Shown here in pieces: positions 1 through 9,053 of a stretch of DNA of 64,000 nt. A program made the translations under genes and the position numbers. This DNA comes from Candidatus Aminicenantota bacterium (GTDB lineage Bacteria; Acidobacteriota; Aminicenantia; Aminicenantales; Saccharicenantaceae), in contig JACIYI010000011.1 in assembly GCA_014360005.1 (NCBI GenBank), positions 26,462 to 90,461 on the forward strand, given 5' to 3'. The notes beneath the pieces were generated by a model, which saw nothing but the letters and a program-made list of their open reading frames with translations, searched no databases and was not told where the DNA came from. Numbering within the stretch: the stretch's first letter is position 1; each line of letters starts with the position of its first letter.

Positions 1-101
1 AGAACAAAAATAACCTTTTTCCCATTTTTTATCTCCAACCCTGATTTATTTATAAACTGATCATAAAAATCTTCCGCAGCTTTGTCCAGCTTATCAAGCG
101 A
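1..101 (-). CDS. possible coding fragment running off the left edge
   Basis: One minus-strand frame stays open from a TAA at 102-104 to the window edge. It reads as charged, protein-like sequence (LDKLDKAAEDFYDQF and onward). No ATG, GTG or TTG start lies near its beginning, so it may begin at a rare codon, be a relic, or be chance. It follows the oxidoreductase gene on the same strand. No family was recognised. Confidence 0.2.
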
Positions 102-120
102 TTATTTCAGGAAGGTGGTC

Positions 121-1662
121 TTAGATTTTATTCTCCAGGATAAGGCGGGCGGCCAGTTCTCCGGTGCGCATGGCTGTCGGCACCCCGCCCATAAAAAGCT
201 CACTGGCAGCATAAATGCCGACCGTGAGCAGGTTCCTGACCGGTGTCTCCACCAGCAGCTTCCGGCCAAAATTTCCCGTCCAGTCCGCTCCCCAGCTCCA
301 CCCTGCTATTGAGCCCTGGTAACGATGCCCCCAGTCCTGGTAGGTGAGCGGCGTGGCCACTTCCATCAATTCAATCGCCCCGGAGAGTCCAGGTATTATG
401 TTTTCCACCACTCTGACCAGCTTGAGGGCCAGCTCGGTCTTGTAGGCACGGTATTCTGGCGCCCTTTTTTTCTCCCCGGTCCTGAAACGAGCAAAATGGT
501 CATAGTCAAATCCCACCCTGAGGATTAGCCCGACGTACCCGGGTGGAGCCTGACCTGGCTCGTTATCGGTCCAGCGACAGACCTCAATCTCTTTGCTTTC
601 CAGGTTAAGCCCGTCAGTTCTTGGTTCGGTTTCTTCTGTCTGGCCAGGCCTGGCGCAATAAAAAAGGTGAGTGGCTCTCATCTGGCTCAGGTCGATTTTC
701 TCAGCTTCAACCCCAAGATAAACGCACAGCTCAGAACCGGTATAAGGCGTATTTCTGACCCTTTCCAGGAATTCACCCGGAACGGCTGCGGATTCTATCA
801 ACTCCAGGAAAGTGGTCTTGAAATCAGCATTGGAAACTATCCAATCTGCCCCGATAAAGCCATCATCAGCGGTCATAATGCCCCTGGCCTGCCCATTCTC
901 AACTACAATCCTCTTCACGGGCATTCCTAACCATAATCCGCCGCCCCCAGCCCGGATGATTTCCGCCAGTCTGTCGCTGATTCCCTGAATACCCCAGGAG
1001 GGATACCAGATGCCCTCTACCGACATGATGTTCCACATCACGGCCAGGGTCAGGAAGGACATGACCGGCTCTCCCGTGCCCATAGACCCCAGGAAATTTA
1101 CCAGCAACTTATTCTTCAAATACTTTCTCAGGACATCACCTGAAAAAGCATGCGACCAGGATAAGATTCTGGTTTTCCGGCTTTCAGAATATTCGCTCTG
1201 GACTACCTTTTCCTGAAGCGGGCTTAGCTTTTCCGGCAAGTAATCCGGATGCCACAGGTAGATATCGTGGACAAGCTTTATCGCCTTTTCCAGTTCCTGG
1301 AAAAAGGTTTCCAGTCCGTCTGCTTCCCGGGGGAATTTTTTAGCCAGCTCCTGCTGTAGCGTTTTTGGTGTCACGGAATAAACCAGGTCCAGGTCTCCGG
1401 CGATTAACTGGAAATGGTTTCTTTGGAATTCCAGCGGCTCTTTTAGGCCAAGCGAAGCCAGCAGGCTGCTGACATAACCAGGGTAGCTGAAGGACAACGG
1501 TCCCATCGGAAACTTATAGGCCCCCCGCTGGAAAACATAGCTGGTGCCGCCTGGATGAAGGTCTTTATCCAGCACCAGGACTCGCAGCCCCTTTTGGGTG
1601 AGCAGGGCGGCGCAGGTCAGCCCGCCCAAACCGGCCCCCACAACGATGACGTCGTATCGCAT
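121..1662 (-). CDS. FAD-dependent phytoene desaturase / retinol saturase-like oxidoreductase
   Basis: A flavoprotein of about 513 residues in the CrtI / carotenoid isomerase / retinol saturase superfamily. The N-terminus has the dinucleotide-binding GAGLGGL motif, followed about 20 residues later by an acidic strand end (VLVLDKD) and then HPGGTSY. The C-terminus carries the FAD-closing segment GIYAASELFMGGVPTAMRTG. These proteins reduce or desaturate polyenes; the substrate here is unknown, and no other carotenoid genes are nearby. The ATG at 1660-1662 is preferred over an upstream in-frame GTG because GGGGAAAG lies just before it. It is the last gene of a minus-strand series after the DUF1080 lipoprotein, 91 bp away. 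Confidence 0.85.
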   Translation of the reverse strand: MRYDVIVVGAGLGGLTCAALLTQKGLRVLVLDKDLHPGGTSYVFQRGAYKFPMGPLSFSYPGYVSSLLASLGLKEPLEFQRNHFQLIAGDLDLVYSVTPKTLQQELAKKFPREADGLETFFQELEKAIKLVHDIYLWHPDYLPEKLSPLQEKVVQSEYSESRKTRILSWSHAFSGDVLRKYLKNKLLVNFLGSMGTGEPVMSFLTLAVMWNIMSVEGIWYPSWGIQGISDRLAEIIRAGGGGLWLGMPVKRIVVENGQARGIMTADDGFIGADWIVSNADFKTTFLELIESAAVPGEFLERVRNTPYTGSELCVYLGVEAEKIDLSQMRATHLFYCARPGQTEETEPRTDGLNLESKEIEVCRWTDNEPGQAPPGYVGLILRVGFDYDHFARFRTGEKKRAPEYRAYKTELALKLVRVVENIIPGLSGAIELMEVATPLTYQDWGHRYQGSIAGWSWGADWTGNFGRKLLVETPVRNLLTVGIYAASELFMGGVPTAMRTGELAARLILENKI

Positions 1663-1753
1663 CTTTCCCCGCACTTATTTTAACAAAAGCCTCGAGGATA
1701 ATATAACAATAAGATTTTTTGCTAAAGCAGGACAAGAGCAGGGGCCGGTTAAG

Positions 1754-4609
1754 TTACTTAATTTCCCGTACGTAAATATTCTTAAAATACAGGGGAGTGT
1801 TGTGGGCCTGGAGCTCAATCTGGCCGCAACGGTAGATTGGTTTATCTCGCTCCCAGTAGTTTTCCATAACCACGTTATCCACCACCAGCTCGCCGTTTAA
1901 GTAAACAGTCACCCGCTCGCCAACCATCTTGATGTAAAAAGAATTCCAGGTACCGACCGGATTATCGGCGCGCTTTAAGGGCTTGTTTGGGTTTTTCTGG
2001 TTGTTATAAAGTCCGCCTGACCCCTCGGGCCACTGAGCCGGGTCCCAGATCTGGACCTGGGGTGAGCCGCGAAGGTAGATGCCGCTGTCGCCTCCGGGCT
2101 CAATTTTCCAGTCCACAAACAGTTCAAAATCGCAGTAATCTTTGGCCGTGCACAGGCTGTGACCTTTGCCGTCAAAAACCAGCACGCCATCCACTACCTT
2201 CCAGTGCAGCCGCATATCTTCGTCGGCTCTATTCTGCTCGGCGGCCAGTTCTTCCGGGCTCATTCTGGCTCTTTTTACCGGGTCCTGGACTAGACCTTTC
2301 CAGCCAAAGAGATCCTTTCCGTTGAATAGCGGCTCAAAGCCTTCAAGTCGCAGGAGCTTATCCAGATAAATTTCAGTTTCTTCTATTTCCAGGTCATCTT
2401 TAACATAAGCCAGAGCTTTTTTCATAATCATTATGGTCTCAAAGCCGCTTAAACCTTCCGCACCAGCACTCGGCCTGGCCAGACGGCAGGCCAGAAGTGC
2501 AGCCCGGTCTCGCCTCTCCTCATCGGAGAAAAAAGCCGCCAGCTCTTTAAGGGCTCTTACATCACGGACATTTCCCCAGGAATTGAGAAGGAGAGTTTTT
2601 TCATCCGGGTAAATGGCCAGTGGTTTTAGCTCTTGAAGTACAAGAAGTTTCCTTTCACGATCAACTCCGGGCTCTTTAAGCAGCCTGGCCAGAGCTTGAA
2701 AAGCCAGGTAACGGTGACTGCGGTTGGTGCTCTGCCGGATGAGGTTAATCAGATGAGGGCTGGCTTCGAAATCCGGCCAGCTACAGAGAGAAACCAGAGC
2801 AGCCCGGTTTATCTCAGAGTCCGGGTTTTTTAAGAATTCTACCGCTTTGTTCAAACCTTCCTGCCCTCCGACCAGAGGCAATAATTCAATCAGCCTGGCA
2901 CGTTCCTTTCCGGATTTCCGGCCTATCAGGTTGAGCAGAAGATTCTGCTTGAACTGAGCATCCCGGATGAGGTTGATGACGGCAGCAAAGGCTTTCTGGA
3001 AGCTAGCGAAGAGAGAAGGTTCGGTTAGAGAAGCATAGCTTTCTGCCAGCCAGAGAGCGTCTTCCGGTCCCATAACCTGAAAAAGGTTATCAGCTCCTGC
3101 CTTTCTGAGCTCGGGGTTTTCAGATTCTAAAGCAGACAGTACAGTTCTTTTCCATTTTGGAACGATGAAGTCCTTAATTCCCTGCAGAATGGTGATTTTA
3201 ACTTCGTCATTCGTCCCAGGATAAATCTCCATCAGAAAATTTATGTAGCTTTCAGGTGGAAGAGTCTTTAGAAGATCCAGGCATAGCTGGCATTCGCTCA
3301 GCGATTTTGGCAGGGACTGAAGCAGGTCAGGGACAGATTTTTCTTTTTTCAGGTTAAAAATCGTTCGGATGGCAGCCAGTCTTACCGGAAGCTCATGGTC
3401 TTCAAGGAATGGCTCAATCGCTTCTGGCCGGTTAAAAATTTCCGGGTTGCCCAGGAATTCTATGACCGCGGCTCGGTTGAGTGGCGGCAGACTGTTCAGG
3501 TTTTCAACCAGCATTTTTATCAGCTCTGGCCATCGGTATTTCCTGAGCAGGTTCAAGGCTTTATGCTGGAAGGCGGCATCCTGGCTGTAGATGGCCTTCA
3601 GGAATTCGGGGATAGCTTTTTGGCCGGCGATTTCGGTAAGAATATCCAGAGCTTCCGAGCGGAGGGCAGATTCATCCGGCGCCGTCAGAATCTCTAAGGA
3701 TTTTTCGGCGATTTCCAGGGCTTTTTCTTTTTTGCCCTGCTCGGCCAGTCTTCTGGCAAACCTGAGGTAAAGCCCTATAGTCTGCCGTCGCTCCTCAAGA
3801 TTGGTGAGAGTGGGGATGGCTCTCAGTAAAGGCTCGACTGATAGGTCGGCGGCCTCCACAATAGCCGCAAGGGCCTGGTATCTTATTTCCGGGTCCGAAG
3901 AAGTGGCCAGGCGGCGGAGATGAGGGATGGCTTTCTGACTTCTGAGCCTGCCCAGGGCCTGGATGATTGAAACCAGATTTATGCTATCTTGCTCCGATTG
4001 CCTCAGCTGTTTAATAAGGATGTCCTCAACTTCAGGGCTCTTGACCCTGAGCATGGCTTTTATGGTCGGGTCAACCAGGTCTTTTTTATTAAGCAGCAAA
4101 GCCAGAGGCCTGAGATGTTTTTGCCCGACAACATACTGAGCTTCTTCCAGGAGAAATTTGCTTATTTCAGGTTCAGGTGATGAAATGGCCAGGCGGAGAA
4201 GGTCGTCAGCTAATTTTCCTCTAACGGCTTCATACCCGGGCTTTCCGGCCAACCGCACCAGGCCATCCATGGCATATCGCACCAGGCTGTCATCAGCCTG
4301 ACCGGGGGCTGCGAGACGTCGTCCAAGATCTTCAACGGCTGGAGTTCCAGTCTTAAGCATCTCAGAAAAAATTTTTTCTTCTTCCGCCTGATTTTGAGCC
4401 GGGAGCAGGCGCAGCCAGCTGTCTACCAGCCTTCTGATGGATTCGCGGCTTGCGGGAGGGGCTTCAGGTTTAAGATGAGTTGTGGGGGATGGAGGATGAC
4501 AAGCCTGGAAACCTATGTTTGATAGCAGGAGTAGCGAAAAAATCAAGAAAGTCAAAATCCCGGGGGAATGGCCAAATATCTCCAGGTGCTTTTGAATTTT
4601 GGCACTCAT
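1754..4609 (-). CDS. HEAT-repeat lipoprotein with C-terminal DUF1080 (3-keto-disaccharide hydrolase) domain
   Basis: 951 residues. A hydrophobic signal ends at FQAC (Cys37), a plausible lipobox, so the protein is probably lipid-anchored outside the inner membrane. Residues of about 60-750 are alpha-helical HEAT/PBS-like repeats with recurring 30-residue units rich in Leu, Ala and Pro. The last ~195 residues are a DUF1080 domain, a concanavalin-like fold: FEPLFNGKDLFGWKG at its start, GGDSGIYLRG and QVQIWD in the middle, and VTVYLNGELV near the end. Known members cleave 3-keto-glycosides. It lies 33 bp after the Gfo/Idh/MocA gene, which could make the keto-sugar. AGGA precedes the ATG. The repeat domain may bind a partner or the cell envelope; that is inferred. 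Confidence 0.85.
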   Translation of the reverse strand: MSAKIQKHLEIFGHSPGILTFLIFSLLLLSNIGFQACHPPSPTTHLKPEAPPASRESIRRLVDSWLRLLPAQNQAEEEKIFSEMLKTGTPAVEDLGRRLAAPGQADDSLVRYAMDGLVRLAGKPGYEAVRGKLADDLLRLAISSPEPEISKFLLEEAQYVVGQKHLRPLALLLNKKDLVDPTIKAMLRVKSPEVEDILIKQLRQSEQDSINLVSIIQALGRLRSQKAIPHLRRLATSSDPEIRYQALAAIVEAADLSVEPLLRAIPTLTNLEERRQTIGLYLRFARRLAEQGKKEKALEIAEKSLEILTAPDESALRSEALDILTEIAGQKAIPEFLKAIYSQDAAFQHKALNLLRKYRWPELIKMLVENLNSLPPLNRAAVIEFLGNPEIFNRPEAIEPFLEDHELPVRLAAIRTIFNLKKEKSVPDLLQSLPKSLSECQLCLDLLKTLPPESYINFLMEIYPGTNDEVKITILQGIKDFIVPKWKRTVLSALESENPELRKAGADNLFQVMGPEDALWLAESYASLTEPSLFASFQKAFAAVINLIRDAQFKQNLLLNLIGRKSGKERARLIELLPLVGGQEGLNKAVEFLKNPDSEINRAALVSLCSWPDFEASPHLINLIRQSTNRSHRYLAFQALARLLKEPGVDRERKLLVLQELKPLAIYPDEKTLLLNSWGNVRDVRALKELAAFFSDEERRDRAALLACRLARPSAGAEGLSGFETIMIMKKALAYVKDDLEIEETEIYLDKLLRLEGFEPLFNGKDLFGWKGLVQDPVKRARMSPEELAAEQNRADEDMRLHWKVVDGVLVFDGKGHSLCTAKDYCDFELFVDWKIEPGGDSGIYLRGSPQVQIWDPAQWPEGSGGLYNNQKNPNKPLKRADNPVGTWNSFYIKMVGERVTVYLNGELVVDNVVMENYWERDKPIYRCGQIELQAHNTPLYFKNIYVREIK

Positions 4610-4642
4610 AAGAATTTCCTATCCATTTTTATTCAATCTTCT

Positions 4643-5914
4643 TTATTCAATCATCGAACTCCAGGGGCTGCGCAGCGGTTCTTCCAGAAGCAGGTTAGCT
4701 TGTTCATCGCCGATGAAGGCCTGATTCTGCGGGTCAAACCTCAGATTGCGGCCGAGGCGCACGGCAATCTTGGCCAGGTTGACCAGAGTGCAGGAGCGAT
4801 GGCCGTTTTCTTCATTCAGAGCAAATTTACGGCGTTCCCTGACAGCCTGGTGAAAATCGGTTAATTGAGGCTCCGGGTCGGGCAGCGTTTTAAGCTTTTC
4901 CAGAAGTCCCGGGATGTCGCTTCTCAATCCTGGATAAAGCTTGCCTTCCGGCCCTTCAATAAAAGGAACCTCTTTCTGCTGGTTTTCGCCGTCCAGGATG
5001 ATTTCACAGCCGTCGGCATAGCGCAGCACGATTTTTCGCCAGCGGCCGCAAGCGTCGGGGTGTTGCTGGGGGGCATCGACCTCAATTTCTACCGGACTGG
5101 TATTGTCCTTTTCAAGTAAGTACTGGACGGGGTCAAGGTAATGCATGCCCATATCGCCCAATCCTCCACCATCATAATCCCAGTAGCCGCGGAAGGTTAC
5201 GTGGACGCGATGGGGATGGTAGGGCTTGTAAGGCGCCGGGCCGAGCCAGAAGTCGTAATCAAGCTCGGGTGGGATAGGTTCGGGCGGCAGGTAGGTTTTC
5301 CCCTGCCAGTAGAACTTCCAGTCAAACCCGGTTGCTCCGCTGACCGTCACTCGCAAGGGCCAGCCCAGAAGTCGGGGCTGAACGATTTTCTTTATCGGCT
5401 TAACCTCAGTCCCGAAACCATAGAAAATTCCTTCGAACCGAAACCAGGTATTGACGCGAAAGATGCGGCCGTATCTTCTGACAGCTTCTATTACTTTCTG
5501 GCCTTCGCCGATGGTCCTGGTCATCGGCTTTTCGCACCAGATGTCTTTACCGGCTCGGGCCGCGGCTATTGACATCAGAGCATGCCAGTGGGGTGGGGTG
5601 ACGATGTGGACAATATCTACATCCGAGCGGGCCAGAACTTCCCTGAAATCAAAATAGCCCTTCACTCCGGGACCGGCCAGTTCCAGAGCTTCCTGGAGGT
5701 GTTTTCGGTCAACATCACAGACAGCAACCAGGCGGCCCGGGTAGCGGAAATGGGCTTTGCCCATACCGCCCACGCCGATGATGGCTTTGGTCAGCTCATC
5801 GCTTGGCGCCAGGTAGCCCTGGCCTCCCAGAACGTGGCGCGGCACGATCATCAAACCGCAGGCCGCAGTCATTCCTGCTTTTAAGAATTTTCGTCTGGAG
5901 ATTAAGCGTTCCAT
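4643..5914 (-). CDS. Tat-exported Gfo/Idh/MocA family oxidoreductase
   Basis: 423 residues. The N-terminus has a twin-arginine signal (SRRKFLKAGMTAACG), so the folded enzyme with its nucleotide cofactor is probably exported. The Rossmann region follows (IIGVGGMGKAH, then VAVCDVD), then the family signature EKPMTRTIGEG with the expected Lys. The remainder is the alpha/beta substrate domain, with DMGMHYLDPVQYLL. Exported members often oxidise the sugar 3-OH group or act as glycosidases with a tightly bound NAD. As first gene of the operon with the DUF1080 lipoprotein, its likely role is making 3-keto-glycosides; this is inference from context. Confidence 0.88.
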   Translation of the reverse strand: MERLISRRKFLKAGMTAACGLMIVPRHVLGGQGYLAPSDELTKAIIGVGGMGKAHFRYPGRLVAVCDVDRKHLQEALELAGPGVKGYFDFREVLARSDVDIVHIVTPPHWHALMSIAAARAGKDIWCEKPMTRTIGEGQKVIEAVRRYGRIFRVNTWFRFEGIFYGFGTEVKPIKKIVQPRLLGWPLRVTVSGATGFDWKFYWQGKTYLPPEPIPPELDYDFWLGPAPYKPYHPHRVHVTFRGYWDYDGGGLGDMGMHYLDPVQYLLEKDNTSPVEIEVDAPQQHPDACGRWRKIVLRYADGCEIILDGENQQKEVPFIEGPEGKLYPGLRSDIPGLLEKLKTLPDPEPQLTDFHQAVRERRKFALNEENGHRSCTLVNLAKIAVRLGRNLRFDPQNQAFIGDEQANLLLEEPLRSPWSSMIE

Positions 5915-5933
5915 CTTTTTTATCGGATATATC

Positions 5934-5982
5934 TTTTTATATCAATTGGGCCAAGATATCAACAATTGAGCATACCTCAATT
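5934..5982 (-). promoter_or_regulatory. putative promoter with adjacent palindrome for the Gfo/DUF1080 operon
   Basis: Read on the minus strand, TTGATA (5957-5962) and TAAAAA (5934-5939) are 17 bp apart, and the ATG follows 19 bp later. Just upstream of the -35 is a perfect 7-bp palindrome with a 5-bp spacer, AATTGAG-catac-CTCAATT (5964-5982). Its position fits an operator for an unidentified regulator. Confidence 0.4.
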
Positions 5983-6084
5983 CCTTTAACCTGCATAGGA
6001 CTAATGAAATCAGTCGACCCCATAGTGGTTTATTACCACATCTGGCATCCTGGACAGCGGTCCCGGCCCTCTGGAGACTTTTTC

Positions 6085-6114
6085 TTGACTGTGGCTGTGG
6101 TCAAATAATATACT
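6085..6114 (+). promoter_or_regulatory. putative sigma-70-type promoter for the 6218 lipoprotein
   Basis: TTGACT (6085-6090) and TATACT (6109-6114) are separated by 18 bp, about 100 bp before the lipoprotein ATG. Confidence 0.5.
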
Positions 6115-6217
6115 GCCAATAAGCAAGGTCGGAATCCAGAGCCACCAGGGATGGATTACCGTAGCATCCTTCTCGAGGGTCTTCCTGGGTTCAGATCATT
6201 AGGGAAAAGGAGGTACA

Positions 6218-6826
6218 ATGAAAAGGGTTTTATTGCTGCTGCTGGCTTTGATGGTGGTGTTTTCATTTTCATGTAAGAAAGGCCAAAAAGAAGAGGTAGC
6301 TCAGCCAGAAAAGGCAAAGAAAGCGGCAGAGAAGGTCGAGACAGAGGCTATGGCCGGGAGCGCCAAAGCGGAAGAGCCGAAAAAGGCAGTTGAGGCAGTT
6401 AATTTTAACGTCTTAAAGGATTTACTTCCCGATGTTTCAGGCTGGACCAAAGACAACCCCAGAGGTTTTCAGAGTTCCTACGGAGATTTCAGCGTTTCGG
6501 TGGCGGAAGCTACCTACATAAAGGGCGAGACTAAAATCGAAACCGTGCTGATGGACTCCATAGGTCGGATGGAAACTCTGGGCGGTTTTAAGATGATGTC
6601 CGACATGAAGTTTTCTGTTGAGGATGATAATCACTACGTGAAGACTTACAATCTTAAAGAATATCCGACCGTTGAAGAATACAATTTTAAGCAAAAAAAC
6701 GGAACTCTACAGGTCCTGGTGGCGGGAAGATTCCTGGTGACCTTACGCGGAAGAAACATTGAAAACACTGAAATTCTTAAGGCCTTTTTCAATAACTTTG
6801 ACCTGAAAAAATTGGAGTCACTTTAG
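6218..6826 (+). CDS. lipoprotein of unknown function
   Basis: 202 residues. A short signal peptide ends in FSFSCKK, a lipobox with Cys19. Then comes a charged linker of about 40 residues rich in Lys, Glu and Ala, then a compact domain of about 140 residues (LLPDVSGWTKDNPRG to the end). The linker looks like a spacer that holds the domain away from the membrane. The domain was not recognised. The start is secured by AAAGGAGGT at 6206-6214. The gene is monocistronic, with its own promoter upstream and an intrinsic terminator 84 bp downstream. Confidence 0.8.
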   Translation: MKRVLLLLLALMVVFSFSCKKGQKEEVAQPEKAKKAAEKVETEAMAGSAKAEEPKKAVEAVNFNVLKDLLPDVSGWTKDNPRGFQSSYGDFSVSVAEATYIKGETKIETVLMDSIGRMETLGGFKMMSDMKFSVEDDNHYVKTYNLKEYPTVEEYNFKQKNGTLQVLVAGRFLVTLRGRNIENTEILKAFFNNFDLKKLESL

Positions 6827-6909
6827 CAATCAGGGAAAGAATTAGGTTTTAGAAAGCGGTTTTCAAGACCTCTTTTTCCGATGCCAGGGAAGAAGTGAAA
6901 GATGGCAGA

Positions 6910-6945
6910 AAAATGGGGACAGCCTTGTATGTCCCCATTTTTGTT
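6910..6945 (+). terminator. intrinsic terminator after the 6218 lipoprotein
   Basis: A perfect 12-bp stem, AAAATGGGGACA (6910-6921) with TGTCCCCATTTT (6930-6941), has an 8-nt loop and is followed by T-rich sequence. The core GGGGACA / TGTCCCC also resembles palindromes found beside REP-associated transposases, so it may have been recruited from a repeat. Confidence 0.7.
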
Positions 6946-7056
6946 TTATCCTGATTGTTTTTTTTGGTTAAAATATAAGTTAGCAATCAAAGATGAGGGG
7001 TTGACTCCAATGTTCAGGAAAAAATCTTGGGCAAAGGTTTAAAAAGGGAGGTTTTA

Positions 7057-7290
7057 ATGAACAAGAATTATGTTTGTCCAAATTGTGGTTTTGTCGGGCA
7101 GCCAAAAAGGTACACTAAGGGCAGCCTGGGCTGGGAAATACTGCTGTGGATTCTGGGCATTCTGCCCGGTCTTTTCTATTCAATCTGGCGCCTTTCCACT
7201 CGTTATAATGGCTGCCCGAATTGCGAATATCCTTATATTGTTCCAGAAGATTCTCCCAAGGGCCAGGAAATAATTAAAAAGCAGCAGTAA
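7057..7290 (+). CDS. small zinc-ribbon membrane protein, LITAF-like
   Basis: 77 residues. Two CPNC knuckles, near the N-terminus (YVCPNCGF) and near residue 53 (NGCPNCEY), flank one hydrophobic segment (WEILLWILGILPGLFYSIW). This split zinc ribbon with a membrane-dipping insert is the LITAF-like plan. Four Cys would bind one zinc ion at the membrane face. The start is the ATG at 7057, preceded by GGGAGGT; an upstream in-frame TTG has no such site. The function is unknown. Confidence 0.75.
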   Translation: MNKNYVCPNCGFVGQPKRYTKGSLGWEILLWILGILPGLFYSIWRLSTRYNGCPNCEYPYIVPEDSPKGQEIIKKQQ

Positions 7291-7442
7291 ATGAGCTGAG
7301 CGGGTCAGAAAGGCCGGCAGATTGTTGCCTGACCTAGTGCCGTTAGCTGGCTGACCCAAGTCTGGGTTTCAGAGCGATTTCATCACCTGTAACGAACTTA
7401 AAAGCATGACTATGGCGAGGAGAAAGGAGGCCTTTCTTTCTC

Positions 7443-7472
7443 TTGCTTATCTGATTTAATTAAGGTTAAACT
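7443..7472 (+). promoter_or_regulatory. weak candidate promoter for the GH28 gene
   Basis: TTGCTT (7443-7448) and TAAACT (7467-7472) are 18 bp apart and lie 28 bp before the ATG, with CAGGAGGG between. Confidence 0.3.
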
Positions 7473-7499
7473 CAATAGAAGAAATCAGGAGGGCAGAAG

Positions 7500-9053
7500 A
7501 TGAAGAGTCATGAGAAATATTTAAGACAGTCATATTTGGGAGCGGGAAAAGTATTAAGTTGTAGGAAAGCCGGTATGGTCTTGATGATTCTTATTGGCCT
7601 ATTAATGATTAGTTTTTCTTGGCTTCAGGCCGAGACTAAGGACTATAAGGCGTCACTTTTCGGAATTAAATCAAACGGCACAACCCTGAATACCCGCTCG
7701 ATTCAGAAGGCGATTGATTATATTCATGAAAATGGAGGGGGCCGGTTGGTGTTTGATGTGGGAAGGTATCTAACCGGGACGATTTACCTGAAGTCCAGCG
7801 TCACCATCCACCTGTTGGAGGGAGCTATTCTGGTCGGCTCGCCCAATCCCTTGGACTATGATTTCAACCATAAGTGGACGGCGCTCATCTTTGCTCTGGA
7901 GCAGGAAAACGTGGGTATCACAGGGGAAGGTGGGGTCATTGATGGACAGGGGTTTACCGTGGCTAACAATCTGGTGGATTTGATTCACAAGGGCCTGGTC
8001 AAAGACCCGCTGCGCAACGACCGACCCCGGGAAACTATCAGGCCACAGAACATCTATTTCTGGCGGTGTAAAAATGTCCGTATAGAAGGCATTACCCTGA
8101 AAGACCCGGCCAGCTGGAACCAGCAGTATGACCAGTGTCAGAATGTGATCATCAAGAACCTTATCATTGACAGCAAATCCTACTGGAATAATGACGGTGT
8201 GGACATTGTGGACTGTGACAATGTGGAAGTGGCCAATCTTTACATTGATGCAGCCGACGACGGCATCTGTCTGAAATCGCATGATGAAAAAGCCGTCTGC
8301 CAGAATGTTTACATTCACGATAATGTTGTTCGCACCAGCGCTAACGGCATTAAGTTCGGGACAGCTTCTCTGGGTGGCTTCCGGAACATCAGGATAATTG
8401 ACAATGTGGTCTATGATACTTACCGCTCGGCCATAACTTTTGCGGCGGTGGACGGTGGATTCGTGGAGGATGTAGTGGTGGACAGGCTTAAGTCCATCAA
8501 CACCGGGAATGTCATCTTCCTGAGGATAGGTGAGCGCTGGCGGCCCGGCAAGAAGGGTCGGATGCGAAATATTTCCATTTCCAATGTTTATGCGGAAGTT
8601 CCGGCCACCAAGCCGGATGCCGGCTATAACTATGAAGGACCGTGGGAGCATCAGCCGCGGAACGTTTCGCCTTCATCCATCGTCGGGCAGCCGGATGCTT
8701 TTATTGAAGACGTAATCCTCAAGAACATTGAAATCCATCATCCTGGCGGCGGCGACCCCAATTTTGCCCGCGTCGGGCTGGATGAACTGGATAAAGTTCC
8801 GGAACTGCCAGCCAGCTATCCCGAGTTTTCCATGTTTAAGGAGCTGCCGGCCTGGGGTTTTTATGTGCGCCATGCCAGAAATATTACTTTTGAAAATGTA
8901 AAGCTGGTGGCAGCTAAGAAGGATTATCGCCGGTCAATTGTTCTGGATGATGTGCATACCATGCGCATTAAAGCTTTAAAGGTTCAGGAACCCGGTCCGA
9001 AAAAAGACCCGGTCTACTCTCACAAATCAACCGACGTCAAGCTGGAGAAGTAA
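7500..9053 (+). CDS. glycoside hydrolase family 28 (polygalacturonase-like) protein
   Basis: 517 residues. The N-terminal extension holds a hydrophobic signal (residues of about 26-44, ending SWLQAE), so the enzyme is exported. The body is a right-handed parallel beta-helix typical of pectin-active GH28 enzymes. The start of the fold is FGIKSNGTTLNTRSIQKAI; the active-site region shows NNDGVDIVDC and then AADDGICLKS, which supply the expected Asp residues. The usual GHG position reads SANGIKFGT, so the His is replaced, as in some divergent exo-acting members. The substrate is likely an acidic or rhamnose-containing glycan. AGGAGG lies 7 nt before the ATG. The stop codon touches a repeat element. 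Confidence 0.88.
   Translation: MKSHEKYLRQSYLGAGKVLSCRKAGMVLMILIGLLMISFSWLQAETKDYKASLFGIKSNGTTLNTRSIQKAIDYIHENGGGRLVFDVGRYLTGTIYLKSSVTIHLLEGAILVGSPNPLDYDFNHKWTALIFALEQENVGITGEGGVIDGQGFTVANNLVDLIHKGLVKDPLRNDRPRETIRPQNIYFWRCKNVRIEGITLKDPASWNQQYDQCQNVIIKNLIIDSKSYWNNDGVDIVDCDNVEVANLYIDAADDGICLKSHDEKAVCQNVYIHDNVVRTSANGIKFGTASLGGFRNIRIIDNVVYDTYRSAITFAAVDGGFVEDVVVDRLKSINTGNVIFLRIGERWRPGKKGRMRNISISNVYAEVPATKPDAGYNYEGPWEHQPRNVSPSSIVGQPDAFIEDVILKNIEIHHPGGGDPNFARVGLDELDKVPELPASYPEFSMFKELPAWGFYVRHARNITFENVKLVAAKKDYRRSIVLDDVHTMRIKALKVQEPGPKKDPVYSHKSTDVKLEK

Noticed and set aside
6122..6137. GCAAGGTCGGAATCCA as a minus-strand sigma-54 site
   Set aside because: The GG-to-GC spacing is one base too long.
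7770..8651. 293-residue minus-strand open frame inside the GH28 gene
   Set aside because: It lies wholly within a well-supported gene on the other strand and shows no family motifs.
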